A stretch of DNA of 64,000 nt from Gnetum montanum (taxonomy: Eukaryota; Streptophyta; Gnetopsida; Gnetales; Gnetaceae). Position numbers and translations under genes: made by a program. The notes beneath the pieces were generated by a model. The model did not search any database and had not been told where the DNA came from. It worked only from the letters and a program-made list of their open reading frames with translations. The stretch lies in assembly GCA_015680685.1 (NCBI GenBank), contig MNCI01036463.1, positions 943,228-1,007,227 of the forward strand, read 5' to 3'. Of this stretch, positions 47,371 through 56,934 are shown one piece after another. The stretch's first letter is position 1, and each line of letters opens with the position of its first letter.

Positions 47371-48468
47371 TTATTTTTTTTATTTTTTAAGTTATCATCA
47401 CTATTTGCATCCAAATAATATATATTGGTAAACATAAATTGGTTAAAATAAAAGTTTATATATTTCGTATATGTTGATGAAGGAATACATTGCACAATTC
47501 TTACAACAAACATTATAGAGTTGTATAATAGGATTGAGCAAAAGACAAAATACAATGATAAGTGTGAACTCAATATGCCTAATTCTCCAACTGAGCAAAA
47601 TGAACTTCTTGTGCAATTCTACTTTGGAGATGTCTAGCATTTGAAATCTTTTTGTATCTTTGCACATGAAAAGGAGGATGAATCTTTAAAGAATCAATGG
47701 TCTTGACTCTAGATAATGCAACAAACATTAGACCCATAAGTTCTCTTGTGTAGCGATTTTGTGGCCTATGAGTAGAATTTAATTATTTTTTTTATTTTTT
47801 AAGTTATCATCACCATTTGCATCCAAATAATATATATTGGTAAAAATAAATTGGTTAAAATAAAAGTTTATATATTTCGTATATGTTGATGAAGGAATAC
47901 ATTGGACAATTATTGCAACAAACATTACAAAGCTGTATAATAGGATTGAGAAAAAGCCAAAATACAATAATAAGTGTGAACACAATATGCCTAATTCTCC
48001 AACTAAGCAAAATGAATTTCTTATGCAATTTTACTTTGGAGATGTTTAGCATCTAAAATCTTTCTGTATCTTTGCACATGAAAATGAGTATGAATCTTTA
48101 AAGAATCAATGGTCTTGACTCCGAATAATGCAACAAACATTAGACCCATAGCCTTATTTAGTGTCATTCCTTAAGATTTATGAATAGTCATGACCCATGC
48201 CAACCATAATGGTGACTAACAAGATGCTCCTCAGACCACAGGTACAATTGGCACATGATGGGAATTACCATTATCAAAGGCACATTCAATGTAGGAGTCA
48301 AAATCAACAATAACGTATAATGGTAATGTAGGTGGCTATTTACCTTAAAGATACATAATATTGTGAATCATGCTAAGTGCACCATTCACCAATCCTACTT
48401 CAGGCCAAGGGTTAACTGTAAGCATTACCCTTGCACCTTCACATATAAGTAAAGATTGCATTACGTGT
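47371..48468 (-). pseudogene. PIF1-type helicase C-terminus of a Helitron-like element (decayed)
   Basis: Minus-strand frames from about 48460 leftward read CEGARVMLTVNPWPEVGLVNG, LPLYVIVDFDSY, VPIVPV and LAWVMTIHKS.GMTLNKAMG (near 48170). These are the last motifs of PIF1/RRM3-family and Helitron helicases: the G..V.L..N, PP.LP, FD.Y, VPI.P, and W..TIHKSQG.TL blocks. The Gln of KSQG is a stop. The stretch after FVALFGVKTIDSLK is duplicated downstream. A cellular PIF1 pseudogene is the alternative, but the linkage to exon 1 of the DUF6570 unit favours a Helitron. Confidence 0.75.
47377..48150. repeat. Tandem duplication of about 370 bp with 412-bp offset
   Basis: AAGTTATCATCAC-ATTTGCATCC at 47389 recurs at 47801, and ATTAGACCCATA at 47727 recurs at 48139, both offset 412. 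The copies are close in sequence. The duplicated piece is the 3' part of the helicase relic and sequence beyond it. Between the copies is a short unique stretch (47739-47782). Confidence 0.82.
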
Positions 48469-48580
48469 TGTAGTAGATAGTTGTTGCACTACTTGTTGCA
48501 GTAGATGGTTGTTGTTGCTGATCTTGAAGAGAGTGTTCTTTACCTTCTCTATTGGGACTAATAGCAGTAGGATCCATTTT
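48469..48580 (-). pseudogene. First exon of Helitron-like gene (deleted copy)
   Basis: ATG at 48578 opens MDPTAISPNREGKEHSLQDQ and QQQPSTATS, closely matching the first exon of the second copy (52148, MDPTTIHPNREGEEH). Here it runs almost directly into helicase C-terminal sequence at 48460, so everything between (DUF6570, Rep, most of the helicase) is missing. This indicates an internal deletion. Confidence 0.6.
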
Positions 48581-49110
48581 TTTAAAAATGCATGAATTCC
48601 AATATTTCACCTCTTAATCTTGTAACATGATGCCTAAGTTCAATATTTTTAAATACTACATCACACCGTAACCGTCATCACCTTAGCCGTTTCCATGATC
48701 ATAACCGTCATTGTAACCATAATCGTCACCATTTATAATAATAATAAATATTCATTATTACTATAATCCTAACCATCACTATTTATAATAATAATAAATA
48801 TTCAATATTACCCACCATTTATAATAATAAATATTCATTATTACCCATGTTGGGCCCTACACGTGAGGGAATACGAAGAGATGAATGGGGAGCCCAAGGG
48901 TCTGGGGGTGTCAATTGAATAGAGATTCGACTCCCTTGCAATGACTCTTTAGCTCCCTTGCATGTGGTGCATGCATGTGTAGGAATACAAAGAGATGAAT
49001 GGGAAACTCAGGGGTTAGGGAACATTAATCGAGTAGATATTCAACTCCCCTACACTAATTTTTTAGCTCCCATGTAGGTGGCGCATGCACGTGAGGGAAT
49101 ATGAAGAGAT
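48581..49110. repeat. Upstream region of the deleted Helitron copy: TAA-rich repeats and two minisatellite units
   Basis: 48660-48725 has runs of AACCGTCAT/ACCATAATCGTCACC. 48726-48845 has three units of ATTTATAATAATAATAAATA with TTCA(T/A)TATTAC. 48857-49110 has about two units of the 114-bp minisatellite (GACTCCCTTGCAATGACTCT...GGTGCATGCA). The same order occurs at 52210-52560 in front of the second copy. Confidence 0.7.
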
Positions 49111-50405
49111 CAATCTAAATTGGCACTGCAACATATATTTGTAATGCATATTCATTCGTGGAGATATAAAAAATGATGTTACAAATGCATAAATAATGTT
49201 ATTATTATATCACGGGCTTTTGTACATTGACATTATTGTTACAATGGACAAGATATGAATGATGCTAACACCTCATTCATAATTATTATATTATAATTAT
49301 TGTGGAATCCAATAAATGTTATGAGATTATTATAATTAGAGCAATAATCCATAATTATAATTTGAGATATTATGGATTATAAGATTCATTTGAACGGTAA
49401 ACATTTCATAATAAATAAAGCCAAGATATGATGAAATATTACTCATAATCCATAATGTTAGAGATATTATTTATTCATTCATAATGCTAACCCATAATGA
49501 TTATATCTCAGTTAGCATTATCCATAAGATATATATAATGAAATGATTATAAATAACTGACTTTATTTATGATGAAGTATTTATAATCATTATATATAAT
49601 CATTTATGTTTATGATTATAAATATATCATTATATATAACCGAGATTATAAATAATTGAGATAAATATAATCATTGGCTCCCTTGCAGTGACTCTTTGGC
49701 TAGGTGAGATTTATAAATAATTGGTTATTTATGATTATGGCAAGACGTGCATCGGTGGAGAGCTCATCGCCATTTTCCTTGGCATTGGCTAGGATCATCA
49801 CAACATGATCTTGCCGAACATCTTCTTGGGGTCTACGTTGCTAGAGGTGCAGAAGTTTCATTTTTAAAATTTACTAGGTTAACAACCATATCATCCATTA
49901 GATTTCATCAATCAAAGAATATGTACATAAAGAAAAGGACTCATTGCATGCGAGAAGGTAAGAAGAAATTATCAAATTTGAACTCTTTAAGTTCTCCCAA
50001 TAAACAGGAAAAATTGTTAAAATTATGACCAAAGTTAGGCTGACATATCAAATTGGCTAATAATTTTCATGTGCTAGCAAAAATGCTAACGCTTTTTCAT
50101 TTTATTAAAATGCATATTGCAAACAAAAAAGTAGTCATAATCGTAACAACTAAGTGCATCTACTTCATGGTAACTGCTGAATTTCAAAGCACAGCCATAG
50201 AAATGATAAAACCTACACAAAATATACAAAGAGATAAAGAGAACATGAACTTACAAATGTTCTTTTATATTGAAAAAAGATGTAGCAAAAGACGATTACT
50301 CAAGATAGTAGCAGAAAATTACAATTTCAGAATTCCCTGCCACTCCAGAAAACATTGAAAAAAGAACAGAACCAGACTTTGGAATGTTTTTGCATTGGGA
50401 ATGTA
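49111..50405. other. AT-rich interval with a short GC-richer patch
   Basis: 49140-49740 consists of repeated ATTATAA/TATAAT/ATAATGATTAT words with no ORF. A lone minisatellite-like piece (GGCTCCCTTGCAGTGACTCT) sits at 49676. 49742-49870 is clearly richer in G and C than its surroundings, and its minus frame reads DHVVMILANAKENGDELSTD; the source is not recognised. 49880-50405 carries no known domain. Confidence 0.4.
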
Positions 50406-51120
50406 AATGTATAGGAAAGCATGCTAAGTACTGATGACAGAAAAGCTCAGCTTAAAGTGAAACTATGAAAATTGCACAAAATCATAAAAATGTAATGTTC
50501 AACACGTTACAATTCACTATAAAAAATTAACAAAAACACACATAAAAAATTAACCAAATGGATGATGTGCAAATGATTTATTTTCACAATAATGAGTTTT
50601 GTTGATCCATTATTTCTCAACCTCCAATTCCAACATGTTTAGCAACTGATGATGTGTGATTGATAATGTTTTCATCATCTGTCTGAAGCAAAGGACCTTG
50701 AAATTGCAATCTCATTTCTCTATCCTTTTTTGACAATGGAATATAAGAAATGCTATGGAAGATGTTAACATCACTGGTATCAGCAACATCATCTAATGCA
50801 TCCATATCGATTTCGACATCTTGATAGTATGAATCATTTGCCTTCTTAAAAATCAAAGCTTCATAAACCTATCTCTTATTGACAATGAAATTATACTAGG
50901 TGCCCATTTGATCTACTCTTCTCAATATCAAGAAAGGGATGTCTTTAATTCTAAGAGGAAGTCTTTTAGTAATTTGTGTGACATCTTGAGCAAAGCTAAT
51001 TGTGTGACCTTTATACTTGAACTGTTCACCAACTGCATGTGTAACTTGTAAAATAGGATTAATTTTTGCAATTAACATTTCTTCAACCTCAGTTAAACAA
51101 CCTAGGATAGGTGGTTGGAT
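50406..51120 (-). repeat. Inverted duplication, left arm (715 bp)
   Basis: Reverse complement of 53575-54289. It covers most of the DUF6570 exon from IQPPILG to the stop and about 210 bases of downstream sequence. The ends are ATCCAACCACCTATCCTAGG (at 51120 going left) and CTTTCCTATACATT (50406). Confidence 0.88.
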
Positions 51121-52148
51121 ACCAGGATCCATGTTATTTTCAACAAAAAATTGTTTGATTTCATGACCAAAATTGTCAAAAATATTATGTTTCTTTTCTT
51201 TAATGCACCTATTGCATGTGGGTCCTTTATTTCTAGTTGAATCCAATAATATGCTAAGAAACATTTCATTGCATACATTGCAGGAACATGTATTTGCAAA
51301 ACTTCTAACTGCAGTATTAAAATTATGTATTGCTTAAGTAATTTCTATACTTACCTTTTGCAATCTTGGGAAAGACTGAATAGGTTCTGAAGAAGGCATT
51401 TCCATTGTTGGTGCACTGGCAACATCTATAGCTTCATTTATTTGATGAAATGAATTTTCTTCTTGTTGATGTTGCCTCTTTCAGTGCTCACTCTCACTAT
51501 AATGTAGTTGTTCTTGATCTTCTTGCAATTGTTGTTCTTTCGTCTATGATTTCTAGAACAGATGTTGCTTGATTAATAGGCATAGATGCATTTCTAATGT
51601 CCTGCAAAAAATGTTTCAAAATTTAAACTAAAAATTGAATTAAACTATTTACGAACTTGAGTGTGGGCAAACACCAACCTGCATTTCTTCTTGATTATTT
51701 ACATTATTAGTATCAATAATGTGGATCATTGCATTGTATGAATTTCCAAGTGATGAGAGGGGATTTGAAGTTGACGTAACCTAAAAAAATATATGCAATG
51801 TAATTATGTAAATAAAATGAGAAGATTTTCCTATGATAAATATTTGTTTTGAAATACTAAAAAATACATAAATTACATACTCCTAAATTTTGTAGAATTA
51901 GTTCTCATTCTCATTCACATCATTTTGCTTTTCGTTTTAGAAATCACCTTCTCTCCTTTGCAATCATCAATTCTGGATTTTTAGTTTCTATAATCCATGG
52001 TTGTCCTCTTCTTCGGCCATGCCCACACACATGCCCACTACCATGACCTCCATAAATTGTATTACTTGTTGTAGTAGATGATTGTTGTTGCTGATCTTGA
52101 AGACAGTGTTCTTCGCCTTCTCTATTGGGATGAATAGTAGTAGGATCC
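50617..52148 (-). pseudogene. Helitron-like intron-containing gene ending in a DUF6570 domain
   Basis: Minus-strand gene. Exon 1 (52148-51950) begins MDPTTIHPNREGEEH and has a Gln-rich and a Gly/Arg-rich part (GHGRRRGQPW). A middle exon (about 51780-51682, VTSTSNPLSSLGNSYNAMIH) is bounded by TTTTTTTAG and GCAG/GTTGGTG. The next starts after TTTTTTGCAG at about 51604 (DIRNASMPIN). The last (51310-50617) has CNVC and CNRC pairs and MDPGIQPPILGCLTEVEEML. It continues with GHTISFAQDVTQI, LPLRIKDIPFLILRR, and YYQDVEIDMDALDD. This is the DUF6570 pattern found in the N-terminal part of Helitron polyproteins. The frame ends VGIGG-stop, and Rep and helicase are absent. Two stops (50895-50850 area) break the domain. 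Confidence 0.7.
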
Positions 52149-52429
52149 ATGTTTCTGAAAATGCACAAATTCCAATATTGCATCTCTTAATCTTGTAAGA
52201 CAATGCCCAAGTTCAATATCTATAAATATTGTACCACACCAAAATTGTCATCACCCTAATCATCACCATGATCGTAACCGTTACCATTTTTATTAATAAT
52301 AAATATTTTTTTATTGCCCACTATTTATAATAAAAAATATTCATTATTACTGTAATTGTAACTGTCACTGTTTATAATAATAATAACTATTCAATATTAC
52401 CCATCATTTATAATAATAAATATTCATTG

Positions 52430-53574
52430 GTTAGGGGCCTACGTGTGAGGGAATACAAAGAAACAAATGGGAAGCCTAGGGGTTAGGGGCATCAATTGAA
52501 TAAAGATTTGGCTCCCCTGCAATGACTCTTTGGCTTCCTTACACATGGTGCATGCACATGATAGAATACAAAAAGATGAATGGGGAGCATAGGGGTTGAG
52601 GGCATCAATTGAATAGAGATTTAGCTCCCTTGCAGTGACTCTTTAGCTCCCCTACATGTGGTGCATGCGCGTGAGGAAATATGAAGAGACGAATGGGAAG
52701 CCCAAGGGTCGAGGGATGTTAATCAAATAGAGATTTATCTCCCTTGTAGTGACTCTTTGGATTTTTGACTTTTTAGATTTGGCTCCCCTGCAGTGACTCT
52801 TTGGCTCTCCTACAATTAAATAAAGATTCAGCTCCCCTGCAATGACTCTTTGGCTTCCCTGCACATGGTGCATGCACATGAGAGAATATGAAAAGATGAA
52901 TGGGGAGCCCAAGGGTCAAGGGCATCAATTGAATAGAGATTCAGCTCCCTTGCAGTGACTCTTTGGCTCCCCTACATGTGGTGCATGCTCATGAGGAAAT
53001 GCAAAGAGATGAATGGGAAGCCCAAGGGTTGAGCAACATCAATCGAATAGAGATTTAGCTCCCTTGCAATGACTCTTTGGCTTTTTAACTTTTCAGACTC
53101 AGCTCCCCTGTAGTAACTCTTTGGCTCCCCTACATGTGGTGCGTTACATGGAGGGTGACAAATCCACTCCCATCTCCCCCCTATCCTATGAGATGAGTTG
53201 GCCTCTCGGCCAAAACAAGGGTCAAGGGGTGTCCATTGAATAGAGATTTAGTTCCCTTGCAGTGACTCTTTGGCTTTTTGACTTTTTAGATTCGGCTCCC
53301 CTGTAGTGACTCTTTGGCTCCCTACAATCGAATAAATATTCAGCTCCCTTGCAATGACTCTTTGGCTTTCCTACATATGGTGCATGCACATGAGAGAATA
53401 CGAAAAGATGAATGGGAAGCCCAAGGGTTGAGGGCATCAATTGAATAGAGATTTAGCTCCCTTGTAGTGACTCTTTAGCTCCCCTGCATGTGGTGCATGC
53501 ACATGAGGAAATATGAAGAGACGAATGGGAAGCCCAAGGGTCGAGGGACGTTAATCGAATAGAGATTTAACTCT
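52430..53574. repeat. Minisatellite array, unit about 114 bp, rearranged
   Basis: Repeated unit: GGCTCCCCTGCAATGACTCT, then TTGGCT(T/C)CC-TACA-ATGGTGCATGC, a GAATA-GAAGAGATGAATGG block, and GCATCAATTGAATAGAGATT. About eight full or partial units run through the interval. Some are shortened to GACTTTTTAGATTTGGCTCC versions (52750-52810, 53080-53110, 53270-53300). A non-repeat insert, GGAGGGTGACAAATCCACTC onward (53152-53220), interrupts the array. It lies immediately upstream of the DUF6570 gene's exon 1. Confidence 0.85.
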
Positions 53575-54077
53575 ATCCAACCACCTATCCTAGGCTATTT
53601 AATTGAGGTTGAAGAAATGTTAATTGCAAAAATCAATCCTATTTTACAGGTTACACATGCAGTTGGTAAATAGTTCAAGTATAAAGGTCACACAATTAGC
53701 TTTGCTTAGGATGTCACACAGATTAGTAAAAGACTTCCTCTTAGAATTAAAGACATCCCTTTCTTGATATTGAGAAGAGTAGATCAAATGGGCACCAAGT
53801 ATAATTTCATTATCAACAAGGGATAGGTTTATGAAGCTTTGATTTTTAAGAAGGCAAATGATCCATACTATCAAGATGTCGAGATCGATATGCATGCATT
53901 AGATGATGTTGCTGATACCGATGATGTGAAAATCTTCCATAGCATTCCTTATATTCCATTGTCAGAAAAGGATGGAGAAATGAGATTGCAATTTCAAGGT
54001 CCTTTGCTTTAGACAGATGATGAAAACATTATCAATCACACATCATCAATTGCACAACGTGTTGGAATTGGAGGTTG
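53575..54077 (+). pseudogene. DUF6570 domain fragment, inverted copy
   Basis: The plus strand repeats the last exon of the 50617-52148 gene: IQPPILGYLIEVEEMLIAK, YKGHTISFA, LPLRIKDIPFLILRRVDQMG, YYQDVEIDMHALDD, ending VGIGG-stop at 54077. Extra stops replace Gln codons (GK-stop-FKYKG, SFA-stop-DV). One stop, before VYEALIFKK, is shared with the other arm and so predates the duplication. The fragment starts abruptly at the minisatellite boundary, with no exon 1. Confidence 0.78.
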
Positions 54078-54289
54078 AGAAATAACGGGTCAACAAAACT
54101 CATTATTGTGAAAATAAATCAGTTGCACATCATTCATTTGGTTAATTTTGTATGTGTTTTTGTTAATTTTTTATAGTGAATTGTAATGTGTTGAACATTA
54201 CATTTTGATGATTTTGTGCAATTTTCATAGTTTGACTTCAAGTTGAGCTCTTCTGTCATTAGTACTTAACATTCTTTCCTATACATTAT
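53575..54289 (+). repeat. Inverted duplication, right arm (715 bp)
   Basis: Partner of 50406-51120. It begins exactly where the minisatellite ends (ACTCT/ATCCAACC) and ends TTCCTATACATT. A 2.45 kb spacer separates the arms. Confidence 0.88.
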
Positions 54290-54359
54290 TGCACAATTAT
54301 ATGATTTCCTATTTATGGAAAGAAGTAGTATTACACATATTAAGAGCTTTGATCATTAA

Positions 54360-55010
54360 GGAGCAAAGATTAGAGAGCTTTTTTTACTAAAGGAGTGATT
54401 AGAAAGAACATTCACATATTAATCAATATGTGTTTCTTTTCTAAGGACTTCACAAGACATTTTAAAAATGTTTTTTATTCTTAGTTTTTTGCTACTTTGC
54501 ACCTAGAGCAGCTACTTTCTATGAAGGAGAAGGTTTACCATGGGATTTTTCCTTTTTATCCCTTTAGCATGGATATTGTTCATGTTACTCAAAGAGGAAA
54601 ACATTATCTATGTAATGACTTTAATGTTAGAATTTGATCTAATCAACTTCGTATTAGCCACTAGAATTCTCAACCCTTTTTAAAATATGAGAAAAATGCA
54701 AAATGGAATCGATGCTTTGAAGATAAGAAATTTAATCACAAGGAAAAACATTTGTTAGATTTGAATAAAGACTAGACCTATTGGTTCTAAATGAAATTAC
54801 TAAATATCCAAAATTAGGTGGCTTTACTTTTGTAGGATCACAACACAGCTCTACTATTGATTTCCTTCTTTCTAGCATAGAGAATGTTTGTAACATCAAA
54901 TGTTTTGAAGTAGGTGAAAAAAATAATTGAATCATGTTATCATCATTTATACTCCATGTTCTTAATAGATACACAATATACTAGATATTCCAGAAGGTAA
55001 AGTCACTTTA
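54360..55010 (+). pseudogene. Second LINE type: ORF2 endonuclease (copy 2)
   Basis: Broken frames give INQYVFL (54421), then CYFAPRAATFYEGEGLPWDF and GKHYLCNDFNVRI, a GDFN.R motif with G changed to N. The C-terminal endonuclease block follows: LDLLVLNEITKYPKLGGFTF and SQHSSTIDFLLSS (54770-54880). This is the order of an APE-type endonuclease. The first motif (ETW) is missing, so the copy is 5' incomplete. Confidence 0.65.
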
Positions 55011-55059
55011 GAATAACTGAAAAAATGAAGAAGAATTTTCAAAAATAAAATTCAAAAGA

Positions 55060-56890
55060 TTTAAAATTCAGGTGTAAGTGTTATAAAAACTCTAATTATA
55101 GTTCTCAATATTTACAAAGTTGAAAATTTAAATAATCCACAATGGTTTGATGAAGAATATAAGACAACTAAAATTTTATTGAAGACTTAGAAGTCACTAG
55201 AGACTAACAAGTCATATAAAAATCTAATTTAGACTAAGAAGGAAGAATTTGTCAAACAAAAATAACTAGTTTATTAGAAATGATAAAGGAGGATCCCAAA
55301 TGATTTTAGCACATATTTTAAAATAAGAGAAGAACATACTATGTCTTCTCTCTCAAAGATATTGAAAATGTTTATCAAGCGTCATTTCATAGTAATTATA
55401 GGAGGGGTGTCAGATCCCAAAGTGATAATAATAATATTAAAATATTTTTTAGTACATTAGATCAAGTAAGAGAGAGTCTAAAGAAAAAGCACATTAGTTT
55501 TAGAGATTCCTTTTCAAGTTTTAATCCTTACAACTAATGATGAAAACATCTCCTTTTGGGTAATAAAAGGATAAGACCTTCCCCTTGTTCAAAAGCATCC
55601 TCACAAATTTTCACTCCTTACTAAAGGGGTTCTTATTAGGAGAAGGAAAAAAACTCTCTCTAAACACAAAAGATCATATCAATAGGAAATAATAGACAAA
55701 TAACAATAGAATTGAAAGCTTCGTATCCTTGAGTCTCCAAAAGAAAAGAAATTAATACTACAAAAAATAAATTGATTATTTAGCTTTTGTTTAGAGATTT
55801 TTTTCTTGAAGTTGTAGTTGAAAAGTGACATCTTTGAGAATCTAATATTTAGCTCTTAAAGAGAGGTCATAGTTATGCTCTAGCTATTGAAAAATAATTG
55901 CACATTATAGCTTTGAAATAGAGTAAAAAACAAAACATTGAAGATACTTCTAAATGCAAAGAAAGAAATCATAGTAATAATAGAATATAAGAATTTCCTA
56001 ATAATAGAAAATACATTGTTCATTTCTTTTGATGACACAATGTAGAAAATAAAAATACTATCATTAGTAAAAATTATTGATGTAAATAACTTATCTAGAG
56101 AAACACATAAATGAGTAAGGAAATTTGTATGGAATGTCATCTAAAAGAAGTTAAATTTGGTTACGCATGTAGGATTCAAAAAGGAATTGTGCATCAGCAA
56201 ACTAGTTGTGCTCTTTAAAAAATGAGACAAAAAAGATCTAAATAACTATATACTAATTGTAATTAGCAATATTTTTGCCAAGCTTATGAGCACTATTCTA
56301 AAATCTATGTTTGTAAAATGGGCTAAAGGAAATCAAATACATGCAATTTCCCAAGTAGGATTTAGGTGGTAACATTTTGTTGTAGATCATCTCATCACTT
56401 TAAAATATCTTATTGATAGAGAAAAAGGTCCACATAAGAAAATGCTTATTTGCTTTGTAGATTTTACTGAGGTCTACGATTTGATCAATTGAAACAAGTT
56501 ATGGAGGTGCTTGAAAAATTCAGAAGTTCTTAACACACTATTATCTACCATCCAAAAGCTTTATAAAGAGGTATGCATTTAGTTTAAAAAGGGAGAAGAA
56601 AAAAATATTATTTAATATAGTTTTTGGTGTCTAAAAATGATGTCATATTTCTTCTACTTTATTTGGGCTTTTTATTAATGACCTTGAAGAGTGGATGTAT
56701 AAAGTACCAACTTAATTTGTAATTAAAATTAAAAGTAGTTATGTTAGATTCTTTCTTTGTGTGATGATCTTATCTTAATTTCAAAATCAATGGAAAGATT
56801 ACAAAAAATACTTAATCCTCTTGATGACATTTGTTAGCATTTAGAAATAAAAGTTAATATCTTAAAAACTAAAATCATGATTTGTGGCAC
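55060..56890 (+). pseudogene. Second LINE type: ORF2 linker and reverse transcriptase
   Basis: A connecting region (PQWFDEEYKTTK, then Lys-rich, 55135-55260) resembles the WFD.EC stretch between endonuclease and RT in non-L1-type LINEs. RT blocks follow from 56140: LVVLFKK-DKKDLNNYILI, FAKLMSTILKSMF, ISQVGFR, then LICFVDFTEVYDLIN (motif A). GLFINDLEEWM-like, DDLILISKSMERLQKIL (motif C, with the Tyr/Phe-Ala-Asp-Asp context damaged) and LEIKVNILKTKIMIC come next. Many stops. The RT would perform target-primed reverse transcription. It is interrupted at about 56890 by the start of element H. Clade assignment beyond non-L1-like is inference. Confidence 0.68.
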
Positions 56891-56934
56891 ATGTAATAAG
56901 ATGTACAATGTGGCACATGTAATAAGATGTACAA
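56883..56934. repeat. 26-bp perfect tandem duplication at the LINE/element H boundary
   Basis: TGTGGCACATGTAATAAGAT and six more bases are present twice, at 56883-56908 and 56909-56934, directly before the proposed TG of LTR H. It could be LTR sequence, a slippage product, or a repair product. Confidence 0.75.

Noticed and set aside
47371-48468. A host PIF1 helicase gene
   Set aside because: Only the C-terminal motifs are present, with stops and an internal duplication, next to a Helitron-type first exon.
52430-53574. CRISPR-like array
   Set aside because: The repeats are contiguous 114-bp units without unique spacers, in a plant-type genome next to Helitron sequence.
46600-54480. A single LINE cleanly split by a Helitron
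   Set aside because: Overlapping homologous sequence on both sides argues against a clean split; kept as an open question.
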